A stretch of 64,000 bases of DNA from Owenia fusiformis (GCA_903813345.2 CAIIXF020000004.1:6467525-6531524); one strand, 5' to 3'; positions 23,082-36,136 are shown, numbered from the stretch's first letter. Notes: generated from the letters alone by a model not told the origin. Translations and numbers: made by a program.

Positions 23082-25169
23082 TTCCGTCCATCCGTCCGAC
23101 AGTTTTCTCGTAAACCACTACATTTATCACCTTAAAGTATTCAGTGATAACTTTTCGACTTAATAATCACTTCATGTGGACCATTTAAAAGTCAAATTGT
23201 ATAAAAACCCTTGTCTGCAAACTTTAAGAAAAACTGGCTCGGGTTATTTTTAAAACTTTAGCGTCTTCTTCAACTCACTTTAAAATTTGTTGTATGCAAA
23301 ATTCAAACTGATTAGTTTCTAGGCATTCCGGGGACATTTTAGGCAGCCATTTCGGATTTTCTGTCCTTAATTCGTGTCTATAAAGTTTTGTCTACGCGGG
23401 TTCAGGCTTATCGCTTGTCGGATCAATTTCAATTCTTCAGGGATGGTTCTTAGTTTGCAAATCTCGAACTGATTAGCTTTTTGGCATTCTTTGTAAATGG
23501 ATTTCATATCCTGAGATCTTGGCGGACCATTTCAATTTCTAATTTTCGCGGTAGTGATTCTTTGTGTGAAAATCTCGGAACTATTCGTTTTTGTGCATTT
23601 CGGATTTTCATTTTATAAAATCGTATCTGTAAATGATTGTCTACGCATTTAAACTTCGCATTTACGATAAAAAAATCTCAAACAACAAATTTCATGACAA
23701 ATGGTATTTAAATGGTTAAACAATTTTTTAAACTTTAATTATATAAATATAAGTGCTTAAAAGTCATTAGTATTATTAAGATAAACGTCATGTCTCAGTG
23801 TTTTGAATTAGTACTCAGTCACATATGTCAAGCTGTCATCTTTAATTATAAAAGTTACGATAATGGTGTTTTTAGCTCGATGTCTTGTTCTCAGGTGTGA
23901 TAAATATCAATCTTAATTTGTTTTGTAATGTCTCATCTAAATGTAATGAGTTGTCTCCGTGTGACACGCAAGATGTCAATCAGCTTATTTATTGACATCT
24001 GCTTAAACAACATTTGTAAGATTTTCATAAAACGTCTTCGGTTCCTTGCTATATACACGATATATAACAAAATTTTCAAAAGGGTGTTAGAGTTCTTTTT
24101 CATTATTTGAGTCGGAACTTCCGAAATAGTTTTTCTAATAAATGCATTTTTTATTTTCGAAACTTATGCACCTTAACTTGCATATGTGTTCCCTCGTGAC
24201 ATCACATATGCTACGTCTAAGATACATTTTAGTTTTAGGAAATGTTACCCTTACTTACAGTTTTGAAACATACTATATAATGCTTAATAGGCAGATTAAC
24301 CCTTAATTCACGCAAGTGCTTGGAATTGACGCGAAAATACAAATGGATTGTATTTTGCGATCTATCTTGGAAAATTAGGTGATTTAATTCAAGAATAAAC
24401 GTTTACAGTAAAAAGGCGGGAAATTTGAAATTTTGAAAATGCAAAATATCTTATTTCAAAATATTCTCAGAAAATACCTTTAACAACTTTTATGAGATAT
24501 GATTCGGAATGTATTAATAATTTTTTTTTAATTTCAGTAATGACAGATTTCTCAATATGGTATTTATTCATACTTGAGTATTAGTAAGCTAAACAAAGTG
24601 TTTTAAGGCACATTCGATGAATACATGTACGAGTGGTCCGTGTTCACTTTACACCTGTTATCAATACATACCTGCTATCAACCTTTTGCCAAGTAAAATC
24701 AGGGTATTCGTAAAACAAAATTTTGTCAAGTAAAACACGGCTACGTTTTCGAACTGCATAAATACAAACATTTTGCCGTCTCAAAAAGGCTGGTTATTAT
24801 AACATCTATCAACAAACTTGCCATTACTTATTGATATTTACTATACATATAAGTTTTGCTTCTTACGAAATATTACAGAAATTCAGAAAAATAAACCGGA
24901 AAAATAGGGGTTTGCAAAAACGCGAAAGAAAAATATGTTCTTAACAGGAAAACAAGAGTTTAAGACAAAATTGGGCATGTTTTCTCAGACAGCGCAGAAA
25001 CAAAATGAACATCGGGAATAGTTGACCAATGAGATGACTAAAAACAATAGGAGATTTCATAACTAGAAGTCATCAGTTAACAGGTATGATAATATGTAGA
25101 ACGTCACAGATATAAATATGGTTCCTTATTGTAATTATTCCACAATTCCTTGGGAGTCGGGAGTGCATA
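22227..25169. other. Intergenic stretch with degenerate repeats and a TCTG microsatellite
   Basis: 22300-22620 holds a degenerate tandem repeat of roughly 48-60 bases built on 'cttgatcgacngtnaagag' and 'tatgccaagtttcc'. 23038-23082 is a (TCTG)n microsatellite. The remainder shows no gene. The minus-strand frames across 22321-22676 are an effect of the repeat. Confidence 0.5.
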
Positions 25170-27490
25170 ATGATATATCTCGCTGTTGTAGTAATATGCT
25201 TTGCTGGACTTGGTACTGCCGAAACAATTTTTCCAGATGCAATAGATATAAACATCTCAACGACTGAGTCTGTTATTGATGAAGCATCAAACGTTACATC
25301 GGGATCAAAGGAGTCAACGCACAAAGAAAGAGAAAATATCAATTTGTATCCGAAAAAGAACGCAACGACTGATACGCTTAAGGAAAGAGTCGTAAACACA
25401 AATCCAGCTTTGCATATAAATGAACCTGATACTAGCGTCCGAAATGAAACCACTACACCTGCGTCCATCGTAGATTCCATAACACAGGGAAGAGATGTGA
25501 GTAATACCACCGTTGGTGACTTTTCCAAGAAATCTAAAAAGAGGAACAATGTGTCGACCGGAGACACCGTTCTCGAGTCAAATGGTTGTGAAATATGGAA
25601 ATACGGAGGCTTTCCACTGGTTGGTCTAGGAATTATATTCAACGGTCTCTCAATCTTAGTGTTCAGTAGAAAAAGCATAAGAAAATCAACAACAACAGTC
25701 ATGCTTACAACTCTCGCATTTGTCGACTCATTCAACTTGCTAAATGTCGCACTCGCTTTTAGCTTGAATTGTGCTTTTGGCATTTCTTCAATGTTAACCG
25801 AACAGAACTACTGGACCTGTAAAATTGGAATCGTCGTTCTGTACGTAATGACCGACCTGTCTCCGTGGCTTGTCGCATTACTTGCGATAGAGAGATGTAT
25901 CGCGGTCACGATTCCGCATAGGGTTTCCCTTATCATGAGTCCAGCGAAAGTGAAATTGGCCGTCGGGGTGACGGTGTTGATCCTGATTGCAGCAAATATT
26001 CAGCTGGGATTCATCCACGTGTTCGACGCAAGTTCTCCTGACCAATTTTATTGCACTCCATCCCAGGAATACATGATATACTATAAAGAGGTAGGTTATA
26101 ATAATGTTTTCATAAATATTGAGCCTGGCACATGAAACTCCGAATATTATTTTGCAACTATCAGAAAGCATTATCGAAGCACTTGATTCATCATTTTTTA
26201 TAATGTTGTCTGAGTTATAGGCAAATTTTCAATATAAATCGCATGATCGTGGTCATGCTAAGCAGTTGTGTTATAAAATCAAAATAGCACACATTAAATG
26301 TCGTTGATATTAACACACATGGCGCAGGCTTTGATAGAATCTTTTAATTTGAATTTACGTATTATATTTGCCTTTTTATATTTTTTCAACGCATGGACGC
26401 ATGTGCAGTAGTTTTACCTTTTGAACACTTTTAACACATTCCTGACATGATCTATTAGGTAAATTCCACCTTTAACCTGAAAGTACGAATGGATTGGACG
26501 AAGTTGGAACTTTTTTACAATATTTTGACTAATTTCATAGTCTCGATGATATTGATTTGATTTTATAATTGATAAGAGTAACTTGTTCCATGATTTTTGA
26601 TCAGAACTTTGTCGGTAGATATGTAATTATGGGCACTCTATAATTGCCGCCCTAAAATTGACTCAGCAAGCCGAAAACGATCTTACTATATAATCCGGAT
26701 TTCCATACTTATTTGAACATTTGAATATTGATCTCTTAATGATTTGTCTTGATATTGAAGCAAGCAAACGGAGAATGTATAACAAAAAAAAGATGAAAAC
26801 TTCAAAATAGCCGTCTATAGCATTCTTGACACCCTCCAAAACAAATCAGTTTTAGATTTTCACGCCGAGATACGATCAAAAGAATACGCTGAGCAATCTA
26901 TAAATTAAAGCAAGTTACTCTTTAATCATTGATGGGGAATGAAAGGACTGTTGTATAATGATATTTTTGTTTTAATACAGGTATTTGTCTGGATGGACCT
27001 GGCGCTTCTCTCCGTCATCCCGCTCTCGATTGTCATCGTGTGCAATATCATCATCCTGATAAATGTAATTCGTCACCATCGTTCCAGGAAGGGTATGGTC
27101 GCGATGTACAGAACAAAGAACAGCGTCAACTCGCTCACGTTAATGCTGGTCGGCGTCAGTTTCGTTCTGTGTATCTGCACCCTCCCTCACGTCATATTTT
27201 ACATATTTGCAAGGCCTTTGATATATAACGCGGAGACGGATGACGACACTTTGGCCTTCATTTACAAATCTGAGTTTTACGTGACTTACGTGCTCTATAT
27301 GAACTATGCAGTCAACTTCTGGTTTTATGTGTTCGCCGGAAAGCACTTTCGCCGTGAGGTTCTGAAAATGGTGCGTTGTTTTAATGCATCGTCGACGGAG
27401 ATTAAAACGTCATCTACACAACTAGCAACTGTGTCGAATGCAATCTCTGAAACAGCTTTGCCTAATGTCAATACCAAATGTGAATGTTGA
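25170..27490 (+). CDS. Class A (rhodopsin-like) GPCR with Thr-rich N-terminal tail
   Basis: Exons 25170-26090 and 26981-27490 (phase 0 junction, GTAGGT donor, TTTAATACAG acceptor) give 476 residues. Residues 1-17 are a signal peptide (MIYLAVVVICFAGLGTA). About 18-140 form an extracellular tail with at least five N-glycosylation sequons. TM1 starts near 146 (GGFPLVGLGIIFNGLSILVF). TM2 has the conserved Asp (LAFVDSFNLLNVAL). TM3 begins at Cys217 and ends in ERC in place of DRY (AIERCIAV). ECL2 has its Cys (QFYCTP). The second exon holds TM5, TM6 with the Pro (CICTLPHVIFYIF) and TM7 ending NFWFY in place of NPxxY, then FAGKHFRRE and a cytoplasmic tail. This layout fits invertebrate peptide receptors (FMRFamide-receptor-like), but I cannot assign a ligand. 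Confidence 0.88.
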
Positions 27491-27496
27491 AATAAA
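27491..27496 (+). terminator. AATAAA directly abutting the GPCR stop codon
   Basis: The TGA at 27488-27490 is followed with no gap by AATAAA. If used, the 3' untranslated region would be very short; another AATAAA lies about 90 bases further on. Confidence 0.45.
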
Positions 27497-27593
27497 AAGA
27501 GAACCAAATACTTTGAAGTGAATCCCCATTAACTACTTGGATACTAGAGCGTTTTTCATTTTTTGCCATTTTGTTACATTAATTAATAAAAAC

Positions 27594-27720
27594 AGAATTA
27601 AATTCTGCGCTAATGGCTAATGTCAAAAAATCAGTCCACCATAGTGGGGATCGAACCCATGATAATATACAAAACTGGTATATCAAATTGATTCTCTAAG
27701 TTAGTAGAGCTAGATCTATT
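27594..27720 (-). mobile_element. tRNA-derived SINE, copy 1
   Basis: Read on the minus strand it has a D-arm-like 'agctctactaa', then a T-arm/B-box 'gggttcgatccccac', then 'tatggtggactga', a T-run and 'ttagcgcagaatttaat'. The same order occurs at 62998-63135. The sequence is too degenerate to be a functional tRNA. Confidence 0.55.
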
Positions 27721-28118
27721 ACACATATTATAAACCAAATGTGTACACATTGGACAAATATTTCAATTTTAAAAAGATCTTTGTCTAGCTTTCCTGTCGC
27801 TCCAAGTATTCATTGAGGTTAAAGATAAACTACTAGATTCCTGTTGTTACAATGTTATTGTGTAATGTTATTGTATCATGTTATAATGTTGCTAGCATCT
27901 ATGACGATTGCTATTGATCAATGATAGTACCTTTAGCGATATGATTGGCACACGTGACGTGCTATAACGGTTTCCTTAGTCCAAATTTTGTTACTAGGGA
28001 GAGTACCGATGCGCTGCGTTCCCTACTTCGTAACTCGGGTTGAACAAAATGTATATTGGTTTTATGACGTGCCAGACACTCTCGTGAAGTTACCTTGGGT
28101 GTGGTTGTATAAAATAAC

Positions 28119-28409
28119 TATGACTTGAATTTATGAAACGCGACTGTGACTACAATTCTTGGAGGTATGACTACAATTCAAAAAATATGAATACAATTTA
28201 TGAAATTATGACTACAGCTTATGAATATATGACTACATTTCGTGAAAGTATGAATACCTGTCATTAAATCATGACTACAGTACATTAACCTATGACAGCG
28301 TTTGAAAGTATGACTACCCTTCATGAATGTATCACGGCGTTTCATTAATTTATGACTACCGTTCATGAAATCTTGGAAGTATTCCTACAAATTATGACTG
28401 TGTTTTATG
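28119..28409. repeat. Degenerate 'tatgactacaattcatgaa' tandem repeat
   Basis: About ten imperfect copies of a unit near 28 bases. Related sequence resumes after the inserted element at 29464-29560, so the element landed inside this array. Confidence 0.6.
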
Positions 28410-28417
28410 AGAATATA

Positions 28418-29455
28418 GCTTCCTAGTCAACTCGTACCCAAGACAACTCGTACCCAAGACAACTTGTACCCAAGACAACTCGTACCCAAGTCAACTGGTA
28501 CCCAAGACAACTTGTACCCACGTTTATTTTCTGTATTATGAGTGCATATAAGAAAACAAATTGAGTCTGTGTCAAAATGTTTAATGTTATAATGTGCCTC
28601 AATATTTTTTCTGAATTTAGAAGACATTTTTTCTCAATGGATTAAGCGAAGCATTTTTTTTAATTTGGATTACCTTTGAAGTGCTTTGAAGGGCTTGTTC
28701 TCAACTTTTTTTGTAATACATATAGTAAATTTTCAACAAATGAATCAAACAATTAAAATAATTAAGCTTAGTGCATTCAGAGAAAATTAATAAGGGAACT
28801 TTAATCTGTTAATTTCTTTTCCATTTTGAACTTAATTGGATTATATTTGAACACATGCATGCAAAGTGTATTATATCATGTATGAATAAGTGTCAAAATA
28901 ATATTTGATATTCATATTATTTAGAATATTTTTTATTGCTTAATTTTATGAAGGTGACTTCTTAGAATTATCATTCTTTAATCTGATAATATGAAATACT
29001 AAATAGATTATCTGTTTAATAAGAAATAGGCGCAAGTTTTGAAAATCTTTATATTTTTGATAATACCATATTTCAAGATGAATTAGATCTGATACTTGTT
29101 CCAAACACTCATTAACATACAAAAATACCACTAATATTGTGAACAATGATTATGAATATGTGGAATAAACATAAATCTCTTCCCTCAAACATCTGAATCT
29201 GTGACCAATATATTTGGTCACAAATTTCAATCGATTTCTTCCAAAAACTTTTCTACATACTTCAAACTATTCTGAACTGTATGTAACCATTATAATATGT
29301 ATATCTATACCCATTCCCAGCCCAACACTTGATTCAAAACAAAACATATACTTGGGTACAAGTTGTCTTGGGTACGAGTTGTCTTGGGTACGAGTTGTCT
29401 TGGGTACGACTTGACTTGGGTACGAGTTGTCTTGGGTACGAGTTGACCAGTGACC
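28418..29455. mobile_element. hAT-like element, 1038 bp, with arrayed terminal inverted repeats
   Basis: The 8-base sequence AGAATATA flanks both sides (28410-28417 and 29456-29463), as expected of hAT-type insertion. Each end carries six tandem 16-bp units (GACAACTCGTACCCAA) in inverted orientation: 28426-28520 and 29351-29449. Outermost bases are 'gcttccta' on the left and the complement of 'ggtcactg' on the right. The 830-bp interior is AT-rich and encodes nothing recognisable, so the element is non-autonomous. Confidence 0.7.
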
Positions 29456-29463
29456 AGAATATA

Positions 29464-31491
29464 ACTATCGTTCTTGAAAGTATGACTCCAATATATGAAT
29501 GAAATTATACATTATCATTACTTCCTTTTCATGACGCATGACTACAAGTCATACAACTGTCACTTCAAGTTATGCCTAAAAGAATAAAGATATTATATTT
29601 TTCACTTTTTGTATCTGTCATTGAGGTTGAATAAACTGTTCCAAATTCACATCTAAAGTTGGTGTTGATACCTGGTAAATATACATCAATGGGTCTTGCT
29701 ATATGTCTTCATGTATTATGGCACTACCAATACCAATGCTGCCATCTATTTTTCCATTTATATAGAAATAGTATATTGGAAATGTTGATCATTTACAATT
29801 GAGCGTTCCATTGATTTCAATGGTTTTTCTTTGAAAGAGCACAACTTTAATTATATACTAGAAGCTTTTACCTCGTTTTTGATTTCCATTTTGAAAGTAG
29901 TAATAGACTATTATTTTAGGGGATATAACATTTTTGGCACCAACGATTGTTTTAAAAAATGAACAATTTATCTTAAAATATCAAATAGTTACAACCCTAA
30001 GTAACGTTGACCTTGATTTGACCTTTTTTACCAATTCTTCTGAAGAAACAATACTTTACTGAAGGGATAATTAAATAAGATTTACAAAGATACTTACATT
30101 ATTAAAATCAGACGTGATAAAATTCGTTGGGGGTCCCAATGCCCCCCCCCCCATCCCTCTTGCGACTAAGTGATGTGGAAATACGTTACAGACTAATTAA
30201 GGTTAATATTACGAAACAAACACCTGTCAATGTTAAATGGTTTGTTCAAGGTTTATTATTAAGATAACCTGATATTTATAGTTGAAGGGTAATTCAAAGT
30301 TACAAAAACTACTCATAATATGTGTTTATCATCATTATTACAAGCATATAGCGATATAACAGTCTATTATCAGATGTATTCCTTTTTACCCGAAATGGGT
30401 CTAAAATAATCGTGTTATGGCAACGGGTAGGGAGCAAAACATATTGGCCATCTAAGCAAATACGTACACTCCTCTTCACTGGTGATCCACTCGATTACGC
30501 TGGTTACTAAAACGGTTCGTTTTGGTAACAAAATGTCAGAATGAATTACCAGCGTAATCGAGTGGATCACCAGTGCTCTTGAAAAGAATGACAACAATAA
30601 CTCTCCAAGTATACAACGTACAAAAGCTTGCTTAATAACGTTATGCGATTTAAAAAATAATTGTATCTTTTAATTACCGAGCTATTAATGCAACTTAGAA
30701 AATAGTCAAACAGAAACAGGGTTTAAAATAAGAATTCAGTGATGTCAATCGTTTGTCAATATTTTTCTTTTAAATGAATATAGTAAAAAAAATCATACTA
30801 AAATGTATTTATTTTTTAGGAAGAGGGGGAGTGCAGACAACAACGCTCTGCGAATAATCCCTTCTGAATCGACCATACAGAGTATCACAAAACAATAGCT
30901 TCTAAATCAAAATCAAGTTTGCTGAAACTTGGAGTTTTTCTGATGTGCGAACGTAAATATCATATTCCCGCTCGCACATTAGAAAAAATATGTTTACTTA
31001 TTAATAAGCTGACATCTATAATTACTTTGTTTAGAAAATAACACTTATTGCATTTGCATTTTCTTAACTACAAGATTATGTTGGTCCTAGTGTTCCCTGC
31101 TTTGTCTTTATTCAATATTTCATATGTGACGTCAACTGCTATACACCAATCTGATTTATCAGAGCCATTCTTTATCTAATGCTCGTGAATGATCCCATGA
31201 AAAACAAAACAAAGTATTCTTCCAAACAAAATAAATCAATGAAATACTCATATATTATTTCACTTAGTTTGTCCCTATACTGGTCCTGTTTGATAATTAT
31301 GCCAATATAGATGATTGTATAATTCAATGGAGAAGACGAGTATAACTGAACAGGTTCAAAATTCAAAGGAACATACTAAGTGACTTGTCAGGGGGGGGGG
31401 GCTATCTTGCATCCCCTGAATCTCCCCCGGGGCTAGGGTCTTGAACCAGGTCTGATGATCTATATTAAATGTGCCATCAATAATTACTAAG
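29464..31491. other. Intergenic stretch, no gene seen
   Basis: Apart from the MITE at 30477-30575, this is AT-rich sequence with C/G runs (30140-30153, 31390-31401). TTTATT at 31106-31111 is an AATAAA on the minus strand, about 380 bases past the stop of the following minus-strand gene, and may end its mRNA. Confidence 0.4.
30477..30575. mobile_element. 99-bp palindromic MITE (short member)
   Basis: Starts CACTGGTGATCCACTCGATT and ends in its complement. Inner arms 'aaaacggttcg' and 'cgttttggtaac' meet near the centre. CTCTT lies directly outside both ends (30472-30476 and 30576-30580), a 5-bp target duplication. The longer relative is at 37431-37884. Confidence 0.7.
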
Positions 31492-34400
31492 TTAAACTCT
31501 GTTTTCTTGTTGTTGCAACATATCCACAATTTTCTCGCTCTTCATCACTCTGACGCCGTCCTGCGGTAAATGTTTAAAACTACCAGTCCGCGCCATCATA
31601 AATTCCTCAAAAGGAGTGTGTTCAAAGATGGCGCCAAGGTCGATCAATATATCTACTTCCGGTATTTGATATTCACTTTTCTTTTCATCTGCATTTTTGT
31701 CTAGTATCATATCATTCCTTGATTTAGTGAGTTCATCTTCTTCTAGTTCGACAACACTCGGTGTACTTCCATGAATAACTTTACCGACAGATGACTTAAA
31801 CTTATGCAATGCAGGGTTCACAGGCTGAAGTTTTATGACGTTATCGAGATGTTTGTTTCTTATAAATGCTTTAGCAATGTCTGGTAGACTAGCCGTATTT
31901 TGAGAGCCTGAGTTTAATATTTCGCGCGATCCAAACTCTGAGCCCGGGGCTGATGTGTATTTCCCGTATTCATTTTCGCCGATTTCTGTCATCATACTTG
32001 GTGCAGGACTTGGCTTTTTCTCTTCTTCAACCCGCTCAAATCGGAAGTCAGCCATCGGCCATGTTTGTTTGAAATTCAAAATGACTTCATCAACTTTATT
32101 TCTAAAACTTATTGAGTCCATACCAGAAGCACCATGACTAGCAAATTTACTTTTCTGTCGCAGTAAAAACGGTACGAGACCCCCGGCGAGAGTCGCCAGA
32201 GTCTGATTGGTTCCCGACACTTGGTAGACGTCTCCGAATGCCATGACAACCACGAACACAAACAATAAAAACACAATGATGGTGAAAAACTTCCCAGTTG
32301 CTGCTAGTAATGCGAGGTGAACAGGCCCAGGTGCGCCGTGAATTTGAATGTCGCAAATCTCCTCGAACAACTTACGAGGTATACGAGGCATATCGTCTTG
32401 GTCCACAAACAAGATCAAATCATTGATATTCCACGCTAACCCGTTCTGTTTACTTTTGTTAAGGCTTTGTGATTCCTCATCAGTGTATATATTGTCCATT
32501 TCCTCATGTTCTAATTGTTCATCGTTTTCCTTAGATTTGAGACCAAAATTGTCCTGTAGCTCGGAGGGCAGCGCGATCACTTCGCTCAAATTCGGTATAC
32601 GGTCCTTTACCTCTGGGAAAAGTTCGGTGTTAAGTTTAAGATATTTGTTGTAGACGCTATTATAACAGTCATAAGAGTAGAACACTAAAAGTAGAACAAT
32701 CGTGAGATACTTCAAAGCAGCACTTGCGTTTACAATTGTTCCCATCATGACGTAAACAATTACTTCAACCCAGAAGCCGGCGCATTCCGCGATCATCAAC
32801 ATCAGGCAATACACAGCAAATGCGCACGCAAATCCCCCCATTAGCCGCATACATTTTCGTGAAGTAGTTAACTCTTCATGGGGATCAGGTAAAGTATCCA
32901 AGATGGCCGCATCCTCTGATTCTAGGTTTTCAAGTCTGAGAGACGTTTTTACCGTATTCCATATCAGATGTGCTCTGCGTTTTAGCGCTTTCATATTGTC
33001 TTTTGTCTCGACGTTAAAAGACATTACATTTATGTCTTCTTCGCTTTCACCTATCACATTATCTTCCACAGGGCATCGTGTAAATGCATTTTTGTGCGCA
33101 TGCGCAATAATTCGCCATGTTAAGTACACAAGAGGTATGCAATAAATAATGAAAACGAAGAGAATAAATGGAATCGCCAAAATCAAATAGAATGGTGTCA
33201 ACAGTACTCCAAACATTCCATATCGTTTATACGGCCAAATCAAGACTCGGACGAAAAACGTTAACGCCCTTAAATATGATATCTGCGCCATGTCTTTAAA
33301 AGATGACTTGGTGATTCTTGTCATGGTCCCGTTTTTGGAATGACTGAAGAAGACGTTATAGCCGACAATTAAGATGTACCCAATGTATATGATAACAAAG
33401 AAACCGTGACCAGGACCAAGATACTGAAGCAGGTTAAATCGATAAGGCATCAACAGTCCAAGGCGCGAATACGCTTCCCTTCTCGCGTTTAATTCGTCAT
33501 CTTCATAGTTGTTATAAAAGTACAAACGGATATAAAAAGGGATTGGAATGGCGAGTGATATGAGAACTTGGCCAAACTTCTTGAAGAAAGAAAGCCAAGG
33601 GGCGTCTAGGTGAGACTCATTGCAACGGCCCCAGATACTCGTATCACAGCAGTCGTTAAATGGTTCTTGTTCCCTTATCTTACACAGGCATAAAGCACGG
33701 TAGATGGAATGCTTCAAACCAACTGGAACACTGTTTTCAGGAATGAGTTGTTTCATATCCACCTTGATATCAAATTGATCGATTTTTACTTTAATAGGAG
33801 TGTTTTTCGGCAGCATATCCACGCATTCCCGAAAGTGTTTAAAACCTTCCATTTCTGGGTTATCGAGTAGGAATTTATGAGGAACGATAGGCTTACGTTC
33901 GTGGAATCTACCCGAGCGGCCGTCTTTAGGCGGGAACACTCGGTATGATATCTTATCATTTGTGATGAATATCGTTTTTTCAAGTGGTTTCTTCAATTTT
34001 ACAACATATTCAGGCGGTTGCACTACGAGCAGTCCTTTAAAAGCTGCGGGGAGTTTACTCGGTCCAAACAGCAATATGCTTACTTTTAGTAACGTGATTA
34101 AACAATAAATCGTCCACACCCAGAAGTCTCCGTAAGGATCGTGCTCTTCGCATTCCAACTGACCCCCATAGTTCTCTCTGCAGCACGAATGTGTGATGAA
34201 CCCATAGGCCCCAGAGTTCCTGATTTGACGGTTACACACCGACTCCCTTTCTAAGAGTGTTGATTCCGTCGTGTTTACAAGAAAATCTTTCAGCATTAAA
34301 TTCCTCAATAACCAGATCTTTTGAGGCTCTGTCAACCCTCGCATGCAACCTTTTGGTACATCTCGCAGTTCAATATCCAAACTCTCAACGCCGACTGCGA

Positions 34401-35275
34401 GAAGACCAAGGGAGAGAATCTTATAGTTGAAGGCCAAAGAGAGCAGCGTCTTTCCTTTCTTGCCGGCAATTCTGTACCAGATATTGGGTTTATAACTGTG
34501 ACTTAGGTTCATAGCAAGAGGGTCATCGTCTGCAGTATAGTTTGATAGTTTGATGTTGTATTTGATTACGACGGAAGGTATACCACCAAAGAGGCTCGTC
34601 ATTTCGTGAACAGTCTCCGCTATCCCGGGGGTAACAGGATACAACTGAAAACACATACTATACGTTAATAATGAAATATACTTTTGATTCCTATTGTCTC
34701 CAATATATTGTCAGTGTGAATACAATTTGGATCATGACCGGTATTAATTTCATTTTAGACTGATTTCAATTCTCAATATGATCTGTTCTAAAATTAAACA
34801 CTATTCAAGCAGTATTGGCTCCCAACTCGATGTTTCCAACAATGAAAATGTCAGAATGTCGTTATTTTCTGACATTATACCTGACCAAGAATTCATAATT
34901 AGCATTCCAAAAGATCCGAACTAATATCTCGATCACTTCTTGCGTATTTTGGAATTTTCTATAGAAATAAGCGGATGTTTGAATTTTGCAATCACTACAT
35001 CTCCTTATATGGCCAAATATCGAGTTAGAACCCTGGGAGCCGATTTTATTTGAACACTTTTATTGAATTTTTTATTTAGCATTTACCTGACATGACCATT
35101 GAGATATGAGGGTCTTGTTGATTGGTTGAACCAGGGAGTCTGGGTCAGAAGAATTGAGAACCACGGGAGTTGTCCCCCTGTGTGCATTGTAGACGGGATC
35201 AATGTATCGTCCTGATACCCCTTGGAAGAGTCCAATATATATTTGGAAGCAGACGATCCATCCGTAACAGCCCAT
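31492..35275 (-). CDS. Large multi-pass membrane protein of unknown family
   Basis: Exon 1 is 35275-35087 and exon 2 is 34644-31492, minus strand; phase 0 junction, GTAAAT donor, GTGTTTTCAG acceptor; 1113 residues. The exon 1 start is chosen because it gives a signal peptide (MGCYGWIVCFQIYIGLFQ) and the next exon has no Met after its acceptor with such a leader. An extracellular part of about 215 residues with clustered Cys (SVCNRQ, SCCREN) and N-glycosylation sites precedes the first helix (about 236-258). Further hydrophobic segments lie near 420-440, 478-498, 540-575, 665-705, 708-725 and 848-868. Long loops include a Cys-rich one (LCLCKIREQEPFNDCC). The last 240 residues are hydrophilic and probably cytoplasmic. 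I considered TMC channels, but the TMC signature is absent. The function is unknown; it could be a channel, transporter or receptor. Confidence 0.8.
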
Positions 35276-35981
35276 GTTTAGACTGCCTCGTTTTGGTATG
35301 TATACGTCACAATGGGTTCCTTATATTGCTGATAGTCACTTTCTTATTAACGACGATTCAACAAATCTCTGAACTTAATATTATCTATTCGAATCCGTGG
35401 ACTAGTGTCGCCTTTAACTATTTATGATGGAATATTGTTCTTATACATATGTTTATTTAAATCCTGTCCATGTACTGCATTAAATCACCGAACGTGATTC
35501 TTAATCTAAGAGGAGCATCAAACAAAAATTCCTCAAACCATGGGTTGTGTTCCTGGTATGTTTAAGGAAGAATTTTTATATACACTCCGTGGCTATTATT
35601 TCTCTCGTCGCTATATTTGTGGGTTATTTTGTCTGAACAATGAAATATCGATGCGATGGTTATTAATATTTCAGTTATTCAAAAATCCATATTTCATATT
35701 TGTACGTGAAATGTATGAGCTGTGTCTGGGATCATCTAGTATTAGTATACTGTTACGTTGCACTTAGGCTTCACCTGAAAAACATAAGGTAAATAGTATA
35801 TGTATACAACGACACATGTATTTTATAGGCGACGTTTTAAGGGGTTTGACCTAAGAACTCCATCATAAATTAAAGTATATTTTTAGATAAAGTTAAATTA
35901 AAATGAATCGACCCACAAGGCAGTTATATATTGATTGGTGGCAGTATTTGTCTGGACGGATTGACATTTTACTATTTACAG

Positions 35982-36136
35982 GTGCAAGATCATATTTGGT
36001 ACCAGCTTGTTCAAACGGGAAATGTGACGATCCGCAATTTATTTACCCGAATGTCTATAGCTATTTTGATAATTTTACACCATTGGGCTTTCAAGGATGT
36101 ATTCATGATCTCCAAAATACTCGGAGATCTGTGTAA
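35982..36136 (+). pseudogene. Orphan laminin-G-like exon
   Basis: A good acceptor (ttactatttacag) precedes an open frame containing ARSYLVPACSNGKCDDPQ, then SYFDNFTPLGFQGCIHDLQ and a TAA stop. GFQGCIHDL resembles the conserved end of laminin G domains (GFxGCIxDL). No neighbouring exon of such a gene is visible on this strand, so it may be a stranded exon, part of a gene with very long introns, or chance. Confidence 0.3.

Noticed and set aside
25073-25783. 236-codon minus-strand frame
   Set aside because: Antisense shadow of the GPCR first exon.
27594-27720. Functional tRNA gene on the minus strand
   Set aside because: Only the B-box region is tRNA-like; the acceptor stem does not pair, and the sequence recurs with a shared non-tRNA tail, as a SINE does.
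28426-29449. CRISPR-like array (regular 16-bp repeats)
   Set aside because: Units are contiguous without spacers, sit in mirrored blocks at both ends of one element, and the DNA is animal.
31492-35275. TMC (transmembrane channel-like) assignment for the large membrane protein
   Set aside because: Size and helix count invite it, but the conserved TMC signature is not found and the loop Cys pattern differs.
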